A stretch of 21,622 nt of DNA from Thermoplasmata archaeon (GTDB lineage: Archaea > Thermoplasmatota > Thermoplasmata > Thermoplasmatales > Thermoplasmataceae): positions 1-21,622 of the forward strand of contig JAKAYM010000015.1 in assembly GCA_021826795.1 (NCBI GenBank), written 5' to 3'. This document shows positions 17,252 through 21,622 of the stretch, piece by piece. The stretch's first letter is position 1. Each line of letters begins with the position of its first letter. The notes beneath the pieces were generated by a model, which searched no databases, was not told where the DNA came from, and worked only from the letters and a program-made list of their open reading frames with translations. A program made the translations under genes and the position numbers.

Positions 17252-17261
17252 CATATATAAG
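17252..17261 (-). promoter_or_regulatory. TATA box of sor
   Basis: CTTATATATG on the minus strand is centred about 35 nt before the sor ATG, giving a leader of roughly 10 nt that contains the GGTGA ribosome-binding site. Confidence 0.45.
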
Positions 17262-17471
17262 GTTTATTATTCACAAACATGACTATTTCTAATTATTAAT
17301 ACTATTCTTTGAATTCTATCTAATTATGAAATATTTCGTAATAAATATTCTATAACAGCACGAAAAAATTCTTATTCTGATAAATATTATATTTTAAATC
17401 TATTTTAATTATATTTTTTATTTTTTTCATTACTATTATATATTTTTCATAGTTCTGCATATTATAATAAA

Positions 17472-17480
17472 ATATTTATA
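17472..17480 (+). promoter_or_regulatory. TATA promoter of the helical-repeat gene
   Basis: ATATTTATA is centred 25 nt before ATG 17501, with no Shine-Dalgarno. The rest of the 17222-17500 gap is very AT-rich and shows no gene. Confidence 0.5.
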
Positions 17481-17500
17481 CATATAGGGCATTAATAAAC

Positions 17501-18232
17501 ATGGTAAGTGAAACAATTGAGAAAAACAAACCATATTACATAAAATCACTATCGTTGGAGGATAAATTTTCGAGGCTGGACGCATGGTATAAAGTTGATT
17601 TTTTGATAAATAATGACATTTTAACCAAAGAATATGTAGTTGAGAACAAGGGGCAGTTCCTTGGCCTATTAACAACAACCGATGAAATGGTAAAGGTTCA
17701 TGCATGGGTTCTTGCCAGGCGATTTGCTGATGCCGGCTATATTACAAAGGAAGATATAGATAAGAGAAAATCATATCTCATACCCTATGTAGAGAGCGGT
17801 GATCTCACTGCATGGTGGAATGCACTGGATTTAATAAAGGGAGGATATATAGAAAGTTCATACATTGCCCCGTATAAGAATATATTTATAGAGAGTTTAA
17901 AAAGTGAAAACCCGGGCATAGTCAGTGACGCGTGGCATATGGTGCCTATGCTGACAAGCACAAATATTTTGGAGGAGAGCGACTATGAAAACAGTAAAAA
18001 ATATCTCTTCAATGTTCTTAAATCATCAAATCAGTATATAAGGCTCAATGCATGGGAAACCATAATAGACCTTGGAGAAAAAGGCATACTTCATAAGGAA
18101 GATATACTTCCATTCAGGGACCATGCCAAAGAGCTAATAGAAGGAGAGGACATTATAAAGTTAACATCATTATTTGATACAAACAGAGATGATTTCATCA
18201 AGAGATTGAAAAATCTTGATTTAATTCAATAA
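17501..18232 (+). CDS. Helical-repeat (HEAT-like) protein of unknown function
   Basis: I do not recognise a named family. The 243-residue protein is built of five repeats of about 40 residues, each with an Ala-Trp pair (28-29, 68-69, 104-105, 144-145, 184-185). About 12 residues later comes a G/N-x-I-hydrophobic turn such as NDILTKEYV, AGYITKEDI, GGYIESSYI, TNILEESDY or KGILHKEDI, then a helix ending in FLxxL. This two-helix pattern suggests a HEAT- or TPR-like solenoid acting as a protein-binding or nucleic-acid-binding scaffold. There is no signal peptide or membrane segment, so it is cytoplasmic. The start is fixed by the TATA spacing. It ends 8 bp before the convergent primase gene; a functional link is not shown. 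Confidence 0.75.
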   Translation: MVSETIEKNKPYYIKSLSLEDKFSRLDAWYKVDFLINNDILTKEYVVENKGQFLGLLTTTDEMVKVHAWVLARRFADAGYITKEDIDKRKSYLIPYVESGDLTAWWNALDLIKGGYIESSYIAPYKNIFIESLKSENPGIVSDAWHMVPMLTSTNILEESDYENSKKYLFNVLKSSNQYIRLNAWETIIDLGEKGILHKEDILPFRDHAKELIEGEDIIKLTSLFDTNRDDFIKRLKNLDLIQ

Positions 18233-18240
18233 TCAAAATT

Positions 18241-19383
18241 TTATATAAAATCTGCAACGTTGATGGCTGATGCGAATATTCCGAGATACAGCGGAACTGT
18301 GTTTTCTCCTTTCTCTATTATATAGTCTTCATTGTTCATATTAATAGAAAATTTATTGATTTTTAGATTAATTTTCACCTCCCTGTTTTTGAACACATCC
18401 GGTATTGCTTCATTCAGTGGATTAAACGATTTAAGCTCATTTACAGGAATGGGCTTGACCATGAGCCCGGTTTTTCCATGCAAACTGTAAGGAAATCTTA
18501 TAAGTCTGTGGATATCCGTAGTTACAGGTTCATCTATTTCAGCCAGTGCGCTTTTTTTGAAACTCTGAAGTAAATGTTCTAACATGATTCTGTCATAATC
18601 AATGGATGCATTTTCATTGCTATTATTCCTTTTAATTAATAATTTAAATTTGTTTCCGTTTTCCCTTTTCAAAAAATCGATAATCTTTTCTCCGTTGTAG
18701 AATTTTTCAAGATAATTCATATAATTCCACCAGGATTTTCCAAAGACATTTCTAATATAACTTTCGTCGATATTATTATAAAATTCTGAAATATAATGGT
18801 TAAATTTTCCCAGTATTCCATATTTAAAATAACTGTCATCCAGTAATTTTAAATCCTCCATATTCAAGCCTTCAATTCTGATATAATCACCTATGTCTCT
18901 TCTTGAATCAGAATCCATTGTGTAAATTTTATCGCTTTCCACATGAACATGATATCCTCTTCCACCCGAGAAATAAAGCCTTATGTTATTTTCATGAAAT
19001 CCAAAGTCATTCATCAACATATCCAATAATCTCATGGTATGTTTTTTGACCTCGGCAAGGATCTGCATATAAGTCATCTTGTCTGCCCCCTCTATATGAT
19101 CAGCATCAAGGTCGAATATGAGCTCGGCGCCTAACCATTCTTTCTCCGCCATTTTATGCTGGTCTGGAAACCTGTAGTATGCAGAAGAATAATAAAGATG
19201 CCTGGGTACGTACTGCCTGGCAAATTTGTCCATAGCTCCCTGCCCTGAAAACTTTTTATGCCTGATCATGGTGCCGTTAAACGGTATGAATCCAATCTCA
19301 CGCTGGAATAGCATATCTGGGATTCCCAGTTTATTTTTCGAATAGTACTGTTGAAAATACTGTTTCAAACTATCATCAGGCAC
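18241..19383 (-). CDS. priS: DNA primase small (catalytic) subunit PriS
   Basis: PriS makes the primers for replication as the catalytic half of the archaeal PriS-PriL primase. The catalytic aspartates lie in LIFDLDADH (D91 and D93, with D95/H96), the nucleotide-binding signature is SGGRGYHVHV (139-148), and a third metal-binding Asp is in TDIHRLIRFPYSLHGK (D290). The 380-residue length is normal for the family. The start is GTG 19383, since no ATG lies upstream in frame and the next internal Met would remove conserved N-terminal residues. A minus-strand TTATATTG at 19404-19411 is at the right distance for a leaderless transcript. It diverges from the gap-radA operon; priL is not in the window. 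Confidence 0.93.
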   Translation of the reverse strand: MPDDSLKQYFQQYYSKNKLGIPDMLFQREIGFIPFNGTMIRHKKFSGQGAMDKFARQYVPRHLYYSSAYYRFPDQHKMAEKEWLGAELIFDLDADHIEGADKMTYMQILAEVKKHTMRLLDMLMNDFGFHENNIRLYFSGGRGYHVHVESDKIYTMDSDSRRDIGDYIRIEGLNMEDLKLLDDSYFKYGILGKFNHYISEFYNNIDESYIRNVFGKSWWNYMNYLEKFYNGEKIIDFLKRENGNKFKLLIKRNNSNENASIDYDRIMLEHLLQSFKKSALAEIDEPVTTDIHRLIRFPYSLHGKTGLMVKPIPVNELKSFNPLNEAIPDVFKNREVKINLKINKFSINMNNEDYIIEKGENTVPLYLGIFASAINVADFI

Positions 19384-19403
19384 GTTGTATTATCTAACCG
19401 GAC

Positions 19404-19411
19404 AATATAAT
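19404..19411 (-). promoter_or_regulatory. TATA-like box of priS
   Basis: TTATATTG on the minus strand is centred about 25 nt before the GTG start. Confidence 0.4.
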
Positions 19412-19435
19412 TATTTCCCTGTCTTTTTTTGATAG

Positions 19436-19464
19436 GGCATGTCAATCACGTGACTTGTCATGCC
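19436..19464. promoter_or_regulatory. 29-bp bipartite palindrome between priS and gap
   Basis: Outer arms GGCATGTCAA and TTGTCATGCC are inverted repeats matching at 9 of 10 positions, and enclose the perfect inner palindrome TCACGTGA. The site lies about 42-70 bp upstream of the gap start and 53-81 bp upstream of priS, outside both TATA boxes. That is the usual place for an activator or a shared regulator. Confidence 0.5.
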
Positions 19465-19475
19465 ATAATGAATAA

Positions 19476-19485
19476 ATTTATAATA
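19476..19485 (+). promoter_or_regulatory. TATA promoter of gap-radA
   Basis: ATTTATAATA is centred about 25 nt before ATG 19506. There is no Shine-Dalgarno, so a leaderless transcript is likely. Confidence 0.5.
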
Positions 19486-19505
19486 TCTAACACTATCGTA
19501 TTTCA

Positions 19506-20516
19506 ATGATAGGCGTTGCTATTAATGGTTACGGCACAATAGGCAGAAGGGTTGCATACGGTGTTTCCGTACAGGATGATATGTATATAACCGGAATAGT
19601 AAAAAATAGCCCGGATTATGTTACAAAGCAGGCATCAAAATATTATAATATATATGCACCTGACATGGAAAAGAGAAAAGAATTCGAGGAAAGTGGTATT
19701 AAAGTCAAGGGCACACTTGATGATCTTCTATCAGAATCGGATATTGTTGTTGATGGAACACCGGAGGGTAATGGTGAAAAAAATTTAAAGCTTTATAAGC
19801 AGTATGGAATCAAGGCAGTTCTTGAAGGCGGTGAGAGAAGCGAAGCAGTTGAATCCAGTTTCAATGCCTACTCAAATTTTCCGGAATCAATGGGAAAAAA
19901 CTATGTTAGGGTTGTATCATGCAATACAACTGCACTTGCAAGAACCCTATCACCATTAAATGATAACTTCGGAATCGATAATGTGACTGCAACAGTACTG
20001 AGAAGGGCAACAGATCCCAATGACAGTAAAAAAGGACCTATCAATGCCATAGAGCCATCAATGTCATATCCATCACATCACGCAATAGACCTTAAAACCG
20101 TGATGGCCGGAATCAATATAGAAACGACTGCAGTCAAGGTTCCTACCACATTGATGCATGTCCATGTAATAAATCTTGAACTTTCCTCAGAGCCCAAAAT
20201 GCCTGATATTTTGAATGCGCTTGGAAAGAAACGGAGGATAATAGTGCTGAACAGCGGAGAAAAAATAAACTCAACAGCACAGGTTATGGACTATGCAAGA
20301 GAGCTTTCGAGGAACAGATCAGATCTGTATGAAATTGCAGTATGGAAAGAAAGCATAAATATTTATAAGAACAGACTACATTACATCCAGGCAGTTCACC
20401 AGGAAAGTGATGTTATACCTGAAAATATAGATGCTATACGTGCAATGTTCGGCGTGGATCAGAAATCATCGGTGAATAAAACGGATGCCTCACTGGATAT
20501 AAAAGGAGTTGAATAA
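19506..20516 (+). CDS. gap: Glyceraldehyde-3-phosphate dehydrogenase, archaeal type II
   Basis: This enzyme catalyses the reversible, phosphate-dependent oxidation of glyceraldehyde-3-phosphate with NAD(P). The N-terminal nucleotide-binding loop is [16 protein letters not shown] (4-19). The catalytic cysteine is C139 in VVSCNTTAL. Other archaeal-type segments are [29 protein letters not shown] and [12 protein letters not shown]. The 336-residue length is normal for archaeal GAPDH, which differs in sequence from the bacterial type. ATG 19506 is fixed by the Rossmann start and TATA spacing. The radA ATG follows 4 nt after its stop, so the two genes are co-transcribed even though their functions differ. 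Confidence 0.95.
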   Translation: MIGVAINGYGTIGRRVAYGVSVQDDMYITGIVKNSPDYVTKQASKYYNIYAPDMEKRKEFEESGIKVKGTLDDLLSESDIVVDGTPEGNGEKNLKLYKQYGIKAVLEGGERSEAVESSFNAYSNFPESMGKNYVRVVSCNTTALARTLSPLNDNFGIDNVTATVLRRATDPNDSKKGPINAIEPSMSYPSHHAIDLKTVMAGINIETTAVKVPTTLMHVHVINLELSSEPKMPDILNALGKKRRIIVLNSGEKINSTAQVMDYARELSRNRSDLYEIAVWKESINIYKNRLHYIQAVHQESDVIPENIDAIRAMFGVDQKSSVNKTDASLDIKGVE

Positions 20517-20520
20517 TAAA

Positions 20521-21510
20521 ATGGTTAAAGAAAAAAAGATTGATGATATAGAAGAACCTGAGAAGAAGAATCTGACAATCGAAGATTTACCCGGCGTGGG
20601 AGAAGCCACCGCTGATAAGCTCAGGGAAAATGGATATGACGATATTATGCAGATTGCAGTGGCATCTCCAAAAGATCTGGCAGATATGAGCGGGATTGCC
20701 GAGGGCGCCGCAGTCAAAATTATTGCCGCAGCAAGGAAATACGCAGACGTTGGCAATTTCGAAACCGGCGAGGAAATTTTGCAGAGGAGAAAGGAGGTTT
20801 TAAAATTATCAACAGGTGCTCAGGGTCTGGATACCCTTATAGGCGGCGGACTTGAAACACAGTCCATTACAGAATTTTTCGGTGAATTCGGATCAGGAAA
20901 AACACAGATAATGCTTCAGTTAGCAGTCAATGCAACAATACCGAGGGAACAGGGTGGATTAGATTCTGATGTACTCATAATAGATACAGAAAATACATTC
21001 AGGCCCGAGAGAGTTATCCAGATGGCAAGGGCAAGGAACCTTGATCCAGAGGAAACACTGAAAAGAATACATGTGGCCAGAGCATACAATGCACATCACC
21101 AGATACTTCTTGCTGAGAAGGCAGCAGAAATTGCCAAGGAATTTCCCATAAAGTTGCTCATAGTGGACTCACTCACATCACATTTCCGTTCTGAATACGT
21201 GGGAAGGGGATCACTTGCGGAGAGGCAGCAGCTATTGAACAAACATATGCATGATCTATTGAAATTCGGAACAATATACAATGCAGTGATAGCAGTAACA
21301 AACCAGGTATCTGCAAATCCTGCTGTATTTTTCGGAGATCCCATGACGCCAATCGGTGGTAACATTGTAGGCCATACTGCAACGTTCAGGATATACCTTA
21401 GAAAGGCAAAGGCCGGAAAACGGATTGCAAGGCTTATCGATTCTCCCTATTTACCGGAAGGCGAAGCCGTTATAACCCTTACAGAAGATGGTGTTATTGA
21501 CGGTACCTAA
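20521..21510 (+). CDS. radA: DNA repair and recombination protein RadA
   Basis: RadA is the archaeal RecA/Rad51 recombinase that forms filaments on single-stranded DNA and drives strand exchange. A charged N-terminus is followed by a helix-hairpin-helix domain ([20 protein letters not shown], then [12 protein letters not shown]). The ATPase core has Walker A GEFGSGKT, Walker B LLIVDS and the segments [10 protein letters not shown] and VTNQVSANP. The 330-residue length is normal and no intein is present. ATG 20521 is used; the in-frame TTG 20509 sits on the preceding stop region and would leave only 1 nt from AAAGGAG (20502-20508). Its stop overlaps the stop of a convergent gene. Confidence 0.97.
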   Translation: MVKEKKIDDIEEPEKKNLTIEDLPGVGEATADKLRENGYDDIMQIAVASPKDLADMSGIAEGAAVKIIAAARKYADVGNFETGEEILQRRKEVLKLSTGAQGLDTLIGGGLETQSITEFFGEFGSGKTQIMLQLAVNATIPREQGGLDSDVLIIDTENTFRPERVIQMARARNLDPEETLKRIHVARAYNAHHQILLAEKAAEIAKEFPIKLLIVDSLTSHFRSEYVGRGSLAERQQLLNKHMHDLLKFGTIYNAVIAVTNQVSANPAVFFGDPMTPIGGNIVGHTATFRIYLRKAKAGKRIARLIDSPYLPEGEAVITLTEDGVIDGT

Positions 21511-21622
21511 AATAATTTTGTAACCTGAACATTTCCCATTGGCTCTTCCTGGTAAAGCTCTACCTTTCCAGATTTCTGGAGGAAGAGTAAATATAAAATA
21601 AAATTGGTCCGTTCTGCTTTTG
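21507..21622 (-). CDS. scpA: Probable ScpA (segregation and condensation protein A), 3' end only
   Basis: One minus-strand frame stays open from the window edge to a TAG at 21507-21509. It encodes 37 residues that include [14 protein letters not shown] followed by [13 protein letters not shown]. This matches the C-terminal winged-helix end of ScpA (kleisin), where a FLALLEL helix is followed by a QEEPFG motif. ScpA links SMC heads in chromosome condensation. The stop overlaps the radA stop by 2 nt, tail-to-tail. The gene continues beyond the window, so the call rests on a short segment; another minus-strand frame is also open but has no family-like sequence. Confidence 0.6.
   Translation of the reverse strand, partial: KAERTNFILYLLFLQKSGKVELYQEEPMGNVQVTKLF

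Noticed and set aside
16380..17282. Plus-strand frames opposite the sulfur oxygenase reductase
   Set aside because: Antisense to a gene with every family residue conserved.
1..21622. CRISPR array or other long regular DNA repeats
   Set aside because: No series of identical direct repeats with spacers was found; the only regular repeats are the protein-level surface and helical repeats and the promoter duplication.

Overview
The window looks like a chromosomal segment of an acidophilic Thermoplasmata archaeon, most likely Ferroplasmaceae (Ferroplasma/Acidiplasma type). The reasons are AT-rich DNA, archaeal informational genes (RadA, the small primase subunit PriS, type II GAPDH, an archaeosine-type radical SAM enzyme), a bacterial-type grpE-dnaK-dnaJ operon, and a sulfur oxygenase reductase with all known active-site residues. 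Many genes have a TATA-like box about 25 nt before the start codon, as expected for leaderless archaeal transcripts. The genus is an inference; no database was searched.

Layout. 1-6000 is an accessory-looking cell-surface region. It holds the 3' part of a repeat-rich surface protein with a C-terminal membrane anchor (apparently broken by a frameshift near base 20), a TATA-binding-protein paralogue with an N-terminal transmembrane helix, a small secreted beta-rich protein behind an unusual promoter, and a very large secreted protein carrying the same surface repeat. 6190-6261 is tRNA-Val(GAC) on the minus strand. 6318-7548 is an apparently complete insertion sequence with 13-bp inverted ends and a 6-bp target duplication, inserted just upstream of the tRNA promoter.

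7614-10910 is housekeeping metabolism: a RaSEA-like radical SAM protein (+), a two-gene chorismate mutase/prephenate dehydrogenase operon (-), and thiL (+). 10923-14500 is the grpE-dnaK-dnaJ heat-shock operon. 14857-16242 is an ammonium transporter, followed convergently by the sulfur oxygenase reductase. 17501-18232 is a helical-repeat protein of unknown function. priS (-) and gap (+) diverge from a shared 122-bp intergenic region that holds a large palindrome. gap and radA form an operon, and radA meets the 3' end of a probable scpA gene tail-to-tail at the window end.

The most unusual item is the membrane-anchored TBP-like protein at 1648-2307. Both TBP repeats and all four positions that align with the DNA-intercalating phenylalanines are present. 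It lies directly upstream of secreted-protein genes whose promoter region carries repeated AGGTA half-sites. Membrane-localised control of surface genes is a testable but unproven reading.
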